DNA from: Verrucomicrobiota bacterium
GTDB taxonomy: Bacteria; Verrucomicrobiota; Verrucomicrobiia; Verrucomicrobiales; Akkermansiaceae
Assembly (NCBI GenBank): GCA_004294095.1
Contig: RDZR01000039.1
Location: 1 to 52,488, forward strand
Length of the DNA stretch: 52,488 bases
Reading direction: 5' to 3'
Positions 8,017 to 17,305 of this stretch are shown here, one piece after another (within the stretch, counting starts at the first letter, position 1; each line of letters starts with the position of its first letter). Both the position numbers and the translations under genes were made by a program. The notes beneath the pieces were generated by a model. It was not told the DNA's origin, ran no database searches, and was given only the letters and a program-made list of their open reading frames with translations.

Positions 8017-8315
8017 GGGTTTATTAGGTGAACTTGAGTGTGTTTTTGTTTTGCAAAAGTGTCTTGGCCTCGCTTTTTTTAAAATTAAGCATCATAAAAC
8101 AAGTGAGGCAAATTGATGATTTAACTTACCTAACAAATGGCAAGAAGTCCAGCAATAAAGCGAGCTTTGAGCTTACAAAGACCCTATTTTTTGAGGCAAT
8201 TGCAATTTTTACAGAATCGATCCGTATTACTAAAAGGCCTCCCTTCATCTTTGGAAAACTTGCTTAGTTTTTGATTCCCCACTGGAAATTTCTTAAAATC
8301 AACGCATAATGATGG
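8017..8315. other. AT-rich divergent intergenic region
   Basis: This stretch separates the minus-strand dcw cluster from a plus-strand TPR gene. It is visibly more AT-rich than its surroundings and must carry promoter signals for the TPR gene. A 79-codon open frame within it (8028-8267) has no recognisable motif and is not called. No tRNA, repeat or terminator is evident beyond the TTGAGTGT site at 8034. Confidence 0.4.
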
Positions 8316-9068
8316 ATGATTAATTACATGCTTTTAAGCATCTTGTGTTTGCTGACGCTGCCGTTGGCGGCCTCAGAATTTACGCAGTTAATGCAAAAGG
8401 GCGATGTGCACGACCGAAAATCAGAGACGCAACTGGCACTCAAATACTACCTTCCTGCTGAAAAATTAAAGCCAAACGACGCCGAGTTATTAGTCAAAAT
8501 TGCCCGTCAATACGCGCTAAGCATGCCGGATTTGAAGGGTCGCGCCGCCAAGCAGGCGGCTGGGGAATCGGCACTTGCTTATGCACGACGCGCCGCCAAG
8601 GCCAACTCGCGGCTGGCGGAAGCGCATCTCGCGGTGGCGATTGCACTTGGCAAACTCGCGCCCTACCGCAGCAATCGAGAGAACATCGAAGCCTCGCGTG
8701 AAATCAAATCTTCCGCGGAAAAAGCCACGCAACTGGACCCTAAAAATGATTATGCTTGGCACATTCTTGGGCGCTGGCACCAAGCACTTGCCAATCTTGG
8801 AGGCACCAAGCGCGCACTTGCGGAGGCGATTTATGGCAAGCTGCCTGCTGCCTCGAATGAAGAAGCGATCAAGTATTTTCGCAAAGCAATCGCGCTCAAA
8901 CCCAAGCGTCTTGTGCACACCATCGAGCTTGGCCGCACGTATGCGATGATGAAGCGCTATGACGAGGCGATTCCTTTGCTCAAGCGTGGGCTCGCGATGC
9001 CCAACCGCGAGAAGGATGATCGCGAAACGAAAGCTCGCGGTAAAAAAACGTTGGATGAAATTTCCTAA
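8316..9068 (+). CDS. Secreted TPR-repeat protein
   Basis: Protein of 250 residues with an N-terminal signal-like segment (MLLSILCLLTLPLAASEF, cleavage probably after AAS), so periplasmic or envelope-associated. The rest is helical with tetratricopeptide-type repeats, for example LALKYYLPAEKLKPNDAELL, DPKNDYAWHILGRWHQALA and EAIKYFRKAIALKPKRLVH. TPR domains mediate protein-protein contact; the partner is unknown. An alternative ATG at 8328 would shorten the signal by four residues. It stands alone between the divergent dcw cluster and ispG, with 61 bp to the ispG ATG. Confidence 0.75.
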   Translation: MINYMLLSILCLLTLPLAASEFTQLMQKGDVHDRKSETQLALKYYLPAEKLKPNDAELLVKIARQYALSMPDLKGRAAKQAAGESALAYARRAAKANSRLAEAHLAVAIALGKLAPYRSNRENIEASREIKSSAEKATQLDPKNDYAWHILGRWHQALANLGGTKRALAEAIYGKLPAASNEEAIKYFRKAIALKPKRLVHTIELGRTYAMMKRYDEAIPLLKRGLAMPNREKDDRETKARGKKTLDEIS

Positions 9069-9129
9069 CAAAAAATGGCGGGATCATCGCCGCCTTGCCG
9101 AGTGAGCGATCGTGATTTATAAAAGCGCC

Positions 9130-10914
9130 ATGTCCGCTGCCGCATCCATGCGTTACTGCCCAAGCCTCGTGAATTTTGTGAAACGCCCAACCCGCGAGGT
9201 GATGGTCGGCCACGTTGGCTTTGGGGGACATCACCCGATTCGCGTGCAATCGATGATCACGGCCGATACTCGCGATACGGCGGCTTGTGTGGCAGAGATC
9301 ATCGCCCTCGCGGATGCCGGATGCGAGATCGTGCGAGTGACGGCGCAGACAAAAATTTACGCGGCAAATTTAGAACACATCGTGCGCGGCGTGAGAGAGG
9401 CAGGATATCAAGTGCCGATCGTGGCCGATATTCACTTCAAGCCAGATGCCGCGATGGAAGCTGCGAAGTGGGTGGAGAAAATTCGCATCAATCCGGGCAA
9501 TTACGTGGATAAAAAGAAATTTGAAATCCGCGAGTATAGCGATGCTCAATACGCTGAGGAGTTAGAGCGCATCCGAGAAGAATTTGTGCCATTGGTCCAG
9601 TTATGCAAAAAATTGGGACGGGCGATGCGCATCGGCACCAATCACGGGTCTCTATCAGATAGAATCATGAATCGTTATGGCGATACGCCTCTCGGCATGT
9701 GTGAGAGCGCGTTGGAATTTGCGCGAATTGCCCGCGATGAGGGCTACCATCAATTTGTTTTTTCCATGAAGGCTTCCAATCCGAAAGTGATGATCGAAGC
9801 CTATCGTCTGTTAGTTGCTAGACTCGATGCGGAAGGGGCCGATTGGAATTATCCGATTCACCTCGGTGTGACTGAGGCGGGCGATGGCGAAGATGGCCGC
9901 ATCAAGAGCGCGATTGGCATGGGCTCATTGCTTGCGGATGGCATCGGCGATACGGTGCGGGTTTCTCTAACAGAAGACTCCATTCATGAAATTCCGGTGG
10001 CTCGCGCACTTGCACTCAAGCATCCGCAGGAGGGCGCACATGCCATGCCAGAAATTGCTCCGCCGTATGATCCATTTTCCTATCAGCGCCGCGCGAGCGA
10101 AGTGATTACCATCATGGGCCACGCGCTGGGTGGAAGCGAAGTGCCACGCGTGGTGACAACCCAAGAACGCTGGAATGCGCTGGCTCATAAGATCGCGCTG
10201 ATGGGCGATTATAAGCCGGAAATCATTTGGGAAAAATCTGGGGTGTTAGAAATTAACCCGCTCAACCTAACAGAAATTGAGGAGTTGAATCAATTGCTCA
10301 ACCCGCGCTTCATCACGGTGCGAGATGGGCTGGAAATGGAAGTGATCCACGCCTTTCGTTTACTCGCTAGCCGCGCCCAAGCACGCCACCCGATTTTACT
10401 CAAAGACACCCTGCACCCGCAGCGAGCGGGCGATGATTATTTAGACGCGCTGCTGACGGCTTCGCAAAACATCGGCAGCCTGCTTTGCGATGGAATTGGC
10501 GATGCGGTGATGGTGCGCAGTGCGCTCGGTCCGGGCCAATCGCTGGGCCTCGCCTACAACATTTTACAAGCCGCGGGAGCACGCATTTTCAAGACGGACT
10601 ACGTCGCCTGCCCTAGCTGTGGACGCACGTTGTTTAACCTCCAGCACACCACGCAAAAAATCCGCGATGCGACTTCTCATCTCAAAGGCGTGCGCATCGC
10701 GGTGATGGGCTGCATCGTCAATGGGCCCGGCGAAATGGCGGACGCAGATTTTGGCTATGTGGGCGGCGCGCCTAACAAGATCAATCTCTACGTCGGGAAA
10801 AAAGCCGTGCGTTTTAACATTCCAGAAGACCAAGCCGTGGAGCAACTGGTTGACCTGATCCGTGAACATGGGCGATGGGTCGATGCTCCGGAAGCCCAGC
10901 CAGTTATTTTCTAA
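9130..10914 (+). CDS. ispG: IspG (GcpE), 4-hydroxy-3-methylbut-2-enyl diphosphate synthase, long form
   Basis: Penultimate step of the MEP isoprenoid pathway: a [4Fe-4S] enzyme converting methylerythritol cyclodiphosphate to HMBPP. The protein is about 594 residues, much longer than the roughly 370 of E. coli IspG. This matches the long form, with an extra central domain, known from plants, Chlamydiae and Bacteroidetes. The N-terminal TIM-barrel half has HPIRVQSMITADTRDT and VPIVADIHFKPDAA. The C-terminal cluster domain has ACPSCGRTLF (codons near 10,609 and 10,618) and GCIVNGPGE (near 10,711), supplying three Cys and a Glu. An in-frame GTG at 9112 is possible; ATG at 9130 is preferred. Confidence 0.94.
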   Translation: MSAAASMRYCPSLVNFVKRPTREVMVGHVGFGGHHPIRVQSMITADTRDTAACVAEIIALADAGCEIVRVTAQTKIYAANLEHIVRGVREAGYQVPIVADIHFKPDAAMEAAKWVEKIRINPGNYVDKKKFEIREYSDAQYAEELERIREEFVPLVQLCKKLGRAMRIGTNHGSLSDRIMNRYGDTPLGMCESALEFARIARDEGYHQFVFSMKASNPKVMIEAYRLLVARLDAEGADWNYPIHLGVTEAGDGEDGRIKSAIGMGSLLADGIGDTVRVSLTEDSIHEIPVARALALKHPQEGAHAMPEIAPPYDPFSYQRRASEVITIMGHALGGSEVPRVVTTQERWNALAHKIALMGDYKPEIIWEKSGVLEINPLNLTEIEELNQLLNPRFITVRDGLEMEVIHAFRLLASRAQARHPILLKDTLHPQRAGDDYLDALLTASQNIGSLLCDGIGDAVMVRSALGPGQSLGLAYNILQAAGARIFKTDYVACPSCGRTLFNLQHTTQKIRDATSHLKGVRIAVMGCIVNGPGEMADADFGYVGGAPNKINLYVGKKAVRFNIPEDQAVEQLVDLIREHGRWVDAPEAQPVIF

Positions 10915-10923
10915 CCATTCGTC

Positions 10924-11205
10924 ATGAGCGAGCCTGGAACGATTACAAAGACACGCCAAAAGGTAGAGCATGAGGTGCCCTATGCCGTCATCGTGCATGA
11001 TGATCCCGTCAATTTAATGATGTATGTGACCCACGTCTTGATGAAAATTTTTGGCTATCAGGAAAAAAAAGCCAAAGTGCTTATGCTTGAAGTGCACCAG
11101 CTTGGCCGCTCCACGGTGTGGGCCGGAGGTAAGGAAAAAGCTGAATTTTACGTCCAGCAATTGCATGCACATCAGCTCAAAGCCTCTCTGGAAAAAGCGT
11201 CATGA
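10924..11205 (+). CDS. clpS: ClpS, ATP-dependent Clp protease adaptor
   Basis: Adaptor of 93 residues delivering N-degron substrates to ClpAP. The core reads VPYAVIVHDDPVNLMMYVTHVL, containing the family (N/H)DD and MxxVxxVL pattern, followed by the conserved GRSTVWAGGKEKAEFYVQQL, equivalent to G.a.v..g..e.Ae.k. The N-terminal extension is short. It begins 7 bp after the ispG stop and overlaps the next gene by 4 nt (ATGA). Confidence 0.88.
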   Translation: MSEPGTITKTRQKVEHEVPYAVIVHDDPVNLMMYVTHVLMKIFGYQEKKAKVLMLEVHQLGRSTVWAGGKEKAEFYVQQLHAHQLKASLEKAS

Positions 11206-11684
11206 AAGTGGTTCCCACACTGGCCAAAGGCCTGCGGTTAGAAGCGGAAGATGCATCAGACTGGGAGTTGCTGCGCTACATCATTTACGATGCAACGATG
11301 GCTTCGCGCGATCTCGCAGAGAGCCTGAATTGCACTGCGCAGGAAACGGATGCCGCCGATGATTGGCGAGAATACGTGATGCCAGATTTACGCGAAGCAT
11401 TTCAGGAAGATCTGGCCATCGTCGCTGCGGCAGTAGAGACGGCCATTCATCATGCGAAAGGAGAAGCAGGGCCGCTGTGGATTCAAGCTGAGCAGAGTTT
11501 TTTGTGGTATAGCGCGTTGAATCAAGCGCGGCTATCGATCGAGGATGTGCATCATTTTGCCACGGTCGATGAATTTTCAGAAGATTGGTTAGATTTTTCT
11601 AACAGTTCTGACCTGTTAGGTTTTTTTCGGCGTAATCAATTTTACGGTGTGCTGCAAACGCTTTTGTTAGAATACGTCATGTGA
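11202..11684 (+). CDS. DUF2017-like protein coupled to clpS
   Basis: Helical acidic protein of 160 residues with no signal peptide or membrane segment. It starts within the clpS stop (ATGA overlap), implying coupled translation. In actinobacteria a DUF2017 gene commonly follows clpS; size, acidity, the LRLEAEDASDWELLRYI opening and this neighbourhood suggest the same family. The function is unknown, but the linkage points to protein turnover through Clp. The family call is from pattern and context only. Confidence 0.5.
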   Translation: MKVVPTLAKGLRLEAEDASDWELLRYIIYDATMASRDLAESLNCTAQETDAADDWREYVMPDLREAFQEDLAIVAAAVETAIHHAKGEAGPLWIQAEQSFLWYSALNQARLSIEDVHHFATVDEFSEDWLDFSNSSDLLGFFRRNQFYGVLQTLLLEYVM

Positions 11685-11701
11685 GGCTTCACGCGAGCCA
11701 A

Positions 11702-13372
11702 TCAATCATCTGCTAGATGCTTGATTTGTTCATCGATGCGCTTTGCGTCTTCTTCTTTGCCTGCGGAGAGGTAGATCTTTTTCAATGATTGGAGAATGCG
11801 TTCATGATTTGGCTCCATCTCAAGTGCGCGCAGGTAGGCATCAGTGGCATCGTCTGCTTTCCCGATCTTGGTAAAATACTCGCCAATGCGGCCAGCCATC
11901 GGATAGAGCACCATCGGTGGCATCAAGACCGAGGCTGGTTGTTGGCGATCCGCTGCCGAGCTAAACCAATTGTAGGCGGAGCCGATGCCGCTTTGGGGGC
12001 CGGCCATGGCAGCCAATCCACGCAGCTCGCTGGCGTAAACTTCCAAGGCGCGGAATGCGCGCGTCCAAGAAGAACGCTCGCCGCTTTCTGCCGCCGCGTT
12101 TTGAGTTCTGCTCATCGCTTCGCCATGTTGTGCGATGGCGGCTAAGACGTGCTGAGTTTCCTCCAATTTCCCCTCATCGATCAACCGCCTACCTTCTAAC
12201 ACAAGGCGCAAGCCATCGATCCACCAGTAGGCGAGTGAGTGGGCATGTGTTGGCTTGAGCGTAGCGGGCGGTGCGAGTGATGCGATTGCTTTCTTGATCG
12301 AGTCTGGTTCAGATTGTGAGAGGTGAATTCTAGCAGGTAGCGTCGTCGCCTCCCACAGCATGAGGCGCATTCCCGCAGAGCTGGTGCGGCCTTCGACGAG
12401 TGGCAGCTTGGCCAATTTGTTTGCAGCCGCCAATGCATTGGCAGCATCGCCCATGGAATTTAATGCGGTAATTCGGTAGCACTCGCTGCGCACCCATTCA
12501 GGACAATCTGCGTTGGTGGCATTGTTTTGCTGCATCCATTTCTCGAAGGCTGATGCGGCTTTTCCGAATGCACTTGCCGCTTTGCCATGATTGCCGCAGC
12601 GCCATTCGTAATGACCTAACAGATGGAAATACGGCGGGTAATTCGGCACCAGTTGCACCAGCTTTCTCGCGAGAGGCAGTGAGGCACTTAGATCGGGTGC
12701 TTCGGCGCGGATGGTGAGCAATGCATTGAGAAGAACGGGATGGTCCGGATTTTTTTCTAACAGCTTTGTCAGTATCTCTTCCGCAGCTTGTTGGTCCGGC
12801 GTGGGCGAGCCGATAATATCGTATCCGCTGCGGGAGAAGAGGCAGATAAAAATGGGAGCTTGCAGATCATTCGGTGAATCACGCGCGACTTTGCGAAAGG
12901 CATTCGCAGCGGCTTGTGGTCCTTCTTGAATGTATTTGATCAACGCGTAGCAAAGCCCGCGCTCTAATTCACTGCCGATGCCTTGATCGACTAAATCTAA
13001 CATCCTCTCGGTGGCGATGTTGCGAGTTGGTCCTGTTTCTGGTGAAGGCGTGAGCGTGGACATGATGATGCCCCAATAGGCCATTAAACAATTTGGATCT
13101 TCTTTGAGCGCGTGGGCGAAGTGCCGAGTGGCTTCCATTTCCCAACCGCCGTGAAGGTGATTGATGCCTTGAATGACGGCATTTTGCGCAGCCTCGTTTT
13201 TCGCGGTGATGGCCATTTGCAAGCCATTTGGAAAGTCCTGAACTTTCGGCTGCGGGAGAGCCCGCACCACCGCCGGTATGGCATCATCAACGGTGGTCGC
13301 ATTTTCTGCAAAGAGATTGGCCGCAAGCAACCATGGGATAAGGCATTTTAAAAACATCCAACGCATGGGCAC
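11702..13372 (-). CDS. Large secreted TPR protein
   Basis: Protein of 556 residues starting with a signal peptide (WMFLKCLIPWLLAANLFA), so exported. It has many TPR-like helical pairs, for example AVIQGINHLHGGWEMEATRHFAHALKEDPNCLMAYWGIIMS and KIGKADDATDAYLRALEMEPNHERILQSLKKIYLSAGKEEDAKRIDEQI in two separate parts. The middle part resembles large tetratricopeptide proteins of unknown role in PVC and planctomycete genomes. It is convergent with the DUF2017-like gene (17 bp gap). No catalytic motif is seen. Confidence 0.7.
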   Translation of the reverse strand: MPMRWMFLKCLIPWLLAANLFAENATTVDDAIPAVVRALPQPKVQDFPNGLQMAITAKNEAAQNAVIQGINHLHGGWEMEATRHFAHALKEDPNCLMAYWGIIMSTLTPSPETGPTRNIATERMLDLVDQGIGSELERGLCYALIKYIQEGPQAAANAFRKVARDSPNDLQAPIFICLFSRSGYDIIGSPTPDQQAAEEILTKLLEKNPDHPVLLNALLTIRAEAPDLSASLPLARKLVQLVPNYPPYFHLLGHYEWRCGNHGKAASAFGKAASAFEKWMQQNNATNADCPEWVRSECYRITALNSMGDAANALAAANKLAKLPLVEGRTSSAGMRLMLWEATTLPARIHLSQSEPDSIKKAIASLAPPATLKPTHAHSLAYWWIDGLRLVLEGRRLIDEGKLEETQHVLAAIAQHGEAMSRTQNAAAESGERSSWTRAFRALEVYASELRGLAAMAGPQSGIGSAYNWFSSAADRQQPASVLMPPMVLYPMAGRIGEYFTKIGKADDATDAYLRALEMEPNHERILQSLKKIYLSAGKEEDAKRIDEQIKHLADD

Positions 13373-13451
13373 GATTGAACTTCGCGGGGATCATGGAGTC
13401 GATGAAAAATCGCGCTCGCCTCCGCGAGTGACCATCGCTTAATCTCAGCGC

Positions 13452-14255
13452 ATGAAGTTAGGCGTGATTGGTTGCGGGCAAATGGGCACAGCACTGGTGG
13501 GCGGGGCGATCCGCAGTGGAGTGATCCAAGCGGAAGGTCTATTGGGATGCGATCCTTACGCCCCGGCACGCGAGTCATTCGCGAAGGCAACTGGGGCCGC
13601 TGTTTTCGCCACCGTTGAGGAAATGAGTGCGGGGTGTGATGTATTTTTGCTCAGCACCAAACCGCAAGACGCGCTGCTGGCTCTAGCGGCGGTGAGGCAA
13701 GCGCGCGGTGAGCAGGCGACGTTGATTCTCTCGATCGCGGCCGGATTGCGACTCGCGGCCATGCAGGATGCCGCTGGCGCTCACGCACGCATCATCCGAG
13801 CGATGCCGAACACACCCGCGCTGGTGGGCCATGGTGCTGCTGCCTTTTGCCGCGGGGAAAAGGTGACCAATGAAGATGCTGCGTGGGCTCAATCTCTGCT
13901 AGCCGCAGTTGGCATCGCGCTGGAAGTTCCTGAAAAATTGATGGATGCGGTGACGGGACTTTCTGGCAGCGGCCCCGCATACGGTTATCTGATGATCGAG
14001 GCGCTGGCCGATGGCGGAGTGAAAGCCGGGCTTGCTCGAGCGGATGCCTTAAAATTGGCGGCACAAACGATGTTAGGCGCGGCGGCGATGGTGTTAGAAA
14101 CCAATGAGCATCCTTCTGTGCTGAAAGACCGCGTCACCTCGCCTGGTGGCACCACGATCGCCGGACTGGCAGCACTCGAGCGCGGCGCAATCCGCTCGTG
14201 CTTGATCGATGCGGTTGCGGCTGCTACCGCGCGTTCGCGCGAGCTTGGGCAATGA
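13452..14255 (+). CDS. proC: ProC, pyrroline-5-carboxylate reductase
   Basis: Last step of proline biosynthesis, NAD(P)H-dependent reduction of P5C. It has 267 residues, normal length. The N-terminal Rossmann motif [12 protein letters not shown] is at 8-19. [20 protein letters not shown] is the P5CR midsection, and the signature [22 protein letters not shown] with [11 protein letters not shown] closes the C-terminal domain. It is divergent from the TPR gene with an 80-bp gap, and followed 25 bp later by rfbB, where the glycan island begins. Confidence 0.94.
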   Translation: MKLGVIGCGQMGTALVGGAIRSGVIQAEGLLGCDPYAPARESFAKATGAAVFATVEEMSAGCDVFLLSTKPQDALLALAAVRQARGEQATLILSIAAGLRLAAMQDAAGAHARIIRAMPNTPALVGHGAAAFCRGEKVTNEDAAWAQSLLAAVGIALEVPEKLMDAVTGLSGSGPAYGYLMIEALADGGVKAGLARADALKLAAQTMLGAAAMVLETNEHPSVLKDRVTSPGGTTIAGLAALERGAIRSCLIDAVAAATARSRELGQ

Positions 14256-14280
14256 GCGGCCTTTTCCTCTTATTATTATT

Positions 14281-15342
14281 ATGGTTATTCTCATCACTGG
14301 AGGCGCTGGATTTATTGGTTCCAATTTAGTCCGCAAAATTATTCGCGAAACTGAGCATTATGTCGTGAATTTGGACAAATTGACCTATGCCGGAAATCTT
14401 GCTTCATTGGAGGATTGTTTATCGAACCCACGCCATACATTGATAAAAGGGGATGTTGGTGATCCTTTAGCTGTCGCTAACATTTTTGAAACACATCGGC
14501 CCGATATGGTCATCCATCTGGCAGCGGAAAGTCATGTGGATCGCTCCATCGACGGTCCAATCAATTTTATCGAGACAAATATCCTCGGCACATATCATTT
14601 GCTGCAAGCTGCGCTCGTTTATTTTCGCAAACTTTCAGATACAGGGCAGAAGGCGTTTCGTTTTTTACATGTATCTACGGATGAAGTTTATGGATCTCTG
14701 GGATTGGGTGAGTCTGGGTTCACGGAAGCGACACCTTATTCACCGCACTCGCCATATTCTGCGAGTAAGGCATCGTCAGACCATATTGCTCGTGCATGGC
14801 ATCACACGTATGGATTGCCGGTGATCGTTACCAATTGCTCTAATAATTATGGCCCCTATCAATTTCCAGAAAAGCTCATTCCTGTGATGATTTTGAAGGC
14901 GCTTCGAGGTGAAGCACTCCCTGTGTATGGGAATGGAGAGAATGTTAGAGATTGGCTACATGTTGAAGATCATGCCTCAGCTCTCCTTGCCGCTGCCTTT
15001 TCTGGAAGACCCGGTGAGACCTACAACATTGGTGGCGATAATGAATTGCGAAATATAGATCTCGTTCGGCTATTATGCCAGATTCTGGATGCTCTCCGGC
15101 CCAGAGCTGACGGTTTATCCTACTCAAAACAAATTACGTTCGTGACTGATCGCCCAGGGCACGATTTCCGCTACGCAATAGATGCAACTAAGATCAAAAA
15201 CGAGCTTGGATGGTTGCCGATGATGGATCAACAATCCGGTTTTTACGGCACGGTAAAATGGTATCTAGAGCACGAAGCATGGTGGCAAGCAATTCTCGAT
15301 GGCTCCTACCAATTTGAACGTCTCGGGAAATCATCGCTCTGA
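14281..15342 (+). CDS. rfbB: RfbB/RmlB, dTDP-glucose 4,6-dehydratase
   Basis: Makes dTDP-4-keto-6-deoxyglucose, the branch point for dTDP-deoxysugars. Extended SDR fold with [10 protein letters not shown] for NAD binding near the N-terminus, [24 protein letters not shown] carrying the catalytic Thr-Asp-Glu, and the YSASK Tyr/Lys pair. From ATG 14281 the protein is 353 residues, the usual size. The open frame extends upstream into proC, but those residues are not RmlB-like. rfbC and rfbD are absent here, so the product is not committed to rhamnose. Confidence 0.95.
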   Translation: MVILITGGAGFIGSNLVRKIIRETEHYVVNLDKLTYAGNLASLEDCLSNPRHTLIKGDVGDPLAVANIFETHRPDMVIHLAAESHVDRSIDGPINFIETNILGTYHLLQAALVYFRKLSDTGQKAFRFLHVSTDEVYGSLGLGESGFTEATPYSPHSPYSASKASSDHIARAWHHTYGLPVIVTNCSNNYGPYQFPEKLIPVMILKALRGEALPVYGNGENVRDWLHVEDHASALLAAAFSGRPGETYNIGGDNELRNIDLVRLLCQILDALRPRADGLSYSKQITFVTDRPGHDFRYAIDATKIKNELGWLPMMDQQSGFYGTVKWYLEHEAWWQAILDGSYQFERLGKSSL

Positions 15343-15353
15343 ATTTTATACCC

Positions 15354-16214
15354 ATGAAAGGAATACTTCTAGCAGGCGGCTCCGGCACTCGCCTTTACCC
15401 AATCACCATCGCGATAAGCAAGCAACTGCTGCCGGTGTATGATAAGCCGATGATCTATTATCCACTATCGGTGCTCATGCTGGCGGGAATTCGGGAGATT
15501 CTCTTAATTTCGACTCCAGAGGATCTTCCTCTCTACCGCCGCCTTCTGGGCGATGGCTCTCGCTTCGGGATTTCTCTCGCATACGCAGAGCAGGCCCGCC
15601 CCGAAGGCCTAGCGCAGGCATTTCACATCGCAGAGAGCTTCATCGCCGGAGACCATTGCGCCTTGATTTTGGGTGACAACATTTTCTACGGGCAAGGTTT
15701 TTCTCCGAAGCTCAAGGCTGCGGCTAATCGTAAAACCGGAGCCACCATCTTCGGCTACGAGGTTCATGATCCGCATCGCTTCGGCGTGGTTGAGTTTGAC
15801 GATCATGGCAAAGCCATCTCGGTGGAGGAAAAGCCGGCTAACCCGAAGTCAAATTTTGCCGTTACCGGACTCTACTTCTACGACCGCGATGTCGTGGCCA
15901 TCTCCAAGGAAGTCAAACCCTCGCCACGCGGCGAGCTTGAGATCTCCTGCATTAACCGCGCCTACCTCGAACGCGGCGACCTCCACGTAGAAATCCTCGG
16001 GCGCGGCCACACTTGGCTGGATACTGGAACTTATGAGTCGCTGTTAGAAGCATCTCAATTCGTCCGCACCATTGAACACCACCAAGGGTTTAAAGTCGCA
16101 TGTCTCGAAGAAATCGCTTGGCGGAACGGCTGGCTCAGCCACGGCGAACTCTGTGATTCGATCACGCGTCTTGGCAAGACTTCCTACGTCGAGTATCTAA
16201 AGACGTTGATTTGA
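15354..16214 (+). CDS. rfbA: RfbA/RmlA, glucose-1-phosphate thymidylyltransferase
   Basis: Makes dTDP-glucose from glucose-1-phosphate and dTTP. It has 286 residues, the normal RmlA size. [16 protein letters not shown] is the nucleotide-binding loop; [20 protein letters not shown] and [11 protein letters not shown] follow, then [21 protein letters not shown] and WLDTGT. It follows rfbB by 11 bp and supplies it with substrate. Confidence 0.95.
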   Translation: MKGILLAGGSGTRLYPITIAISKQLLPVYDKPMIYYPLSVLMLAGIREILLISTPEDLPLYRRLLGDGSRFGISLAYAEQARPEGLAQAFHIAESFIAGDHCALILGDNIFYGQGFSPKLKAAANRKTGATIFGYEVHDPHRFGVVEFDDHGKAISVEEKPANPKSNFAVTGLYFYDRDVVAISKEVKPSPRGELEISCINRAYLERGDLHVEILGRGHTWLDTGTYESLLEASQFVRTIEHHQGFKVACLEEIAWRNGWLSHGELCDSITRLGKTSYVEYLKTLI

Positions 16215-16257
16215 TTTCCGGTTGCCATTATCCCGAAATATTCCTTCACTCACTGGT

Positions 16258-16737
16258 ATGCCCTTCATTCATCCTTTATCCGACGTCCAAACGTCCTGCA
16301 TAGGCGAGGGAACTCGCATCTGGCAATTTTGTGTGGTGCTGCCAGGGGCGAGGATCGGTGAGCAATGCAATATTTGTTCCCATGTCTTCATTGAGAATGA
16401 CGTGGTGATCGGCGACCGAGTCACCATCAAATGCGGAGTTCAGATTTGGGATAGCATTCGTATTTCCGACGATGTCTTCATCGGTCCTAACGTCACCTTC
16501 ACCAATGATCCTTTTCCCCGCTCGCGCGAGGCGCTCGCCAAATACCCAGTCACCACCCTTGGTAAGGGCGCGTCAATCGGCGCCAACGCCACCATCCTGC
16601 CTGGCATTCTCGTCGGCAGTGGGGCCATGGTCGGTGCCGGCGCCGTGGTGACGCGGAATGTGCCGGACAACGCCATTGTCAAGGGGAATCCAGCAGTGGT
16701 TTCAGGATTTGTCGATACATCATCAAAAAAGCTATGA
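16258..16737 (+). CDS. Hexapeptide-repeat sugar N-acetyltransferase (FdtC/QdtC-like)
   Basis: Left-handed beta-helix acyltransferase of about 159 residues with successive hexapeptide turns ([62 protein letters not shown]). Between 3,4-ketoisomerase and rfbA genes, the family member expected is the 3-N-acetyltransferase that acetylates a dTDP-3-amino-3,6-dideoxyhexose using acetyl-CoA. ATG at 16258 fits the family N-terminus ([11 protein letters not shown]); an in-frame TTG at 16222 is possible. The stop overlaps the next start by 4 nt. The exact sugar, Fuc3N or Qui3N, cannot be decided by eye. Confidence 0.75.
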   Translation: MPFIHPLSDVQTSCIGEGTRIWQFCVVLPGARIGEQCNICSHVFIENDVVIGDRVTIKCGVQIWDSIRISDDVFIGPNVTFTNDPFPRSREALAKYPVTTLGKGASIGANATILPGILVGSGAMVGAGAVVTRNVPDNAIVKGNPAVVSGFVDTSSKKL

Positions 16738-17150
16738 AAAAGTTCACTCTCGACTCATGTTGCGTCATTGAGTTACCGAAGGTAACCGACATACGGGGCA
16801 ATCTCACGTTCGTGGAGGGAGGTCGCCACATTCCTTTCGACATTAAGCGCACTTATTATCTATACGACGTGCCCGGCGGAGCCGAGCGGGGAGGGCACGC
16901 GCACAAAGAACTTCATCAGTTAATCATCGCCATCTCGGGCGCCTTCGACATCGTGCTTGATGACGGCCGTGCAAAGAAACGCTTCCATCTCAATAAATCA
17001 TACTTCGGGCTTTATGTGTGTCCAATGATCTGGCGGGAAATGGACAATTTTTCGTCAGGCGCAGTTTGTCTCGTTCTTGCCTCGAACTATTACGACGAAT
17101 CTGACTACTACCGGAAGTATGATGATTTTATTGCCGCGGCAACTACCTGA
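16734..17150 (+). CDS. dTDP-4-dehydro-6-deoxyglucose 3,4-ketoisomerase (FdtA/QdtA-like cupin)
   Basis: Small cupin of 138 residues. The motif [10 protein letters not shown] holds the histidines that act in FdtA/Qdt[12 protein letters not shown] opens the barrel. It would move the keto group of the RfbB product from C4 to C3, preparing it for transamination. It overlaps the acetyltransferase by 4 nt. FdtA and QdtA differ in C4 stereochemistry of the product, which cannot be told from sequence inspection. Confidence 0.82.
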   Translation: MKKFTLDSCCVIELPKVTDIRGNLTFVEGGRHIPFDIKRTYYLYDVPGGAERGGHAHKELHQLIIAISGAFDIVLDDGRAKKRFHLNKSYFGLYVCPMIWREMDNFSSGAVCLVLASNYYDESDYYRKYDDFIAAATT

Positions 17151-17305
17151 GCATGCTCGAAGCGATCATTAGGGTGTGATCGGCCATACCTTGCTCTTAC
17201 TTTGAACCTCCCGCGCTTTTTTTACCGCCAGCCAACATTCTTCCCCTTAATCCCTCCGCGACGGCAACCTATTTTATTTTGAATTTCCGTTTTCTAATTT
17301 TCCCC

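Noticed and set aside
8028-8267. 79-codon open frame between mraZ and the TPR gene
   Set aside because: AT-rich, overlaps the probable mraZ promoter, no motif and no convincing ribosome site.
14209-14280. Upstream extension of rfbB into proC
   Set aside because: The extra 24 residues are unlike RmlB, which starts right at the Rossmann motif after ATG 14281.
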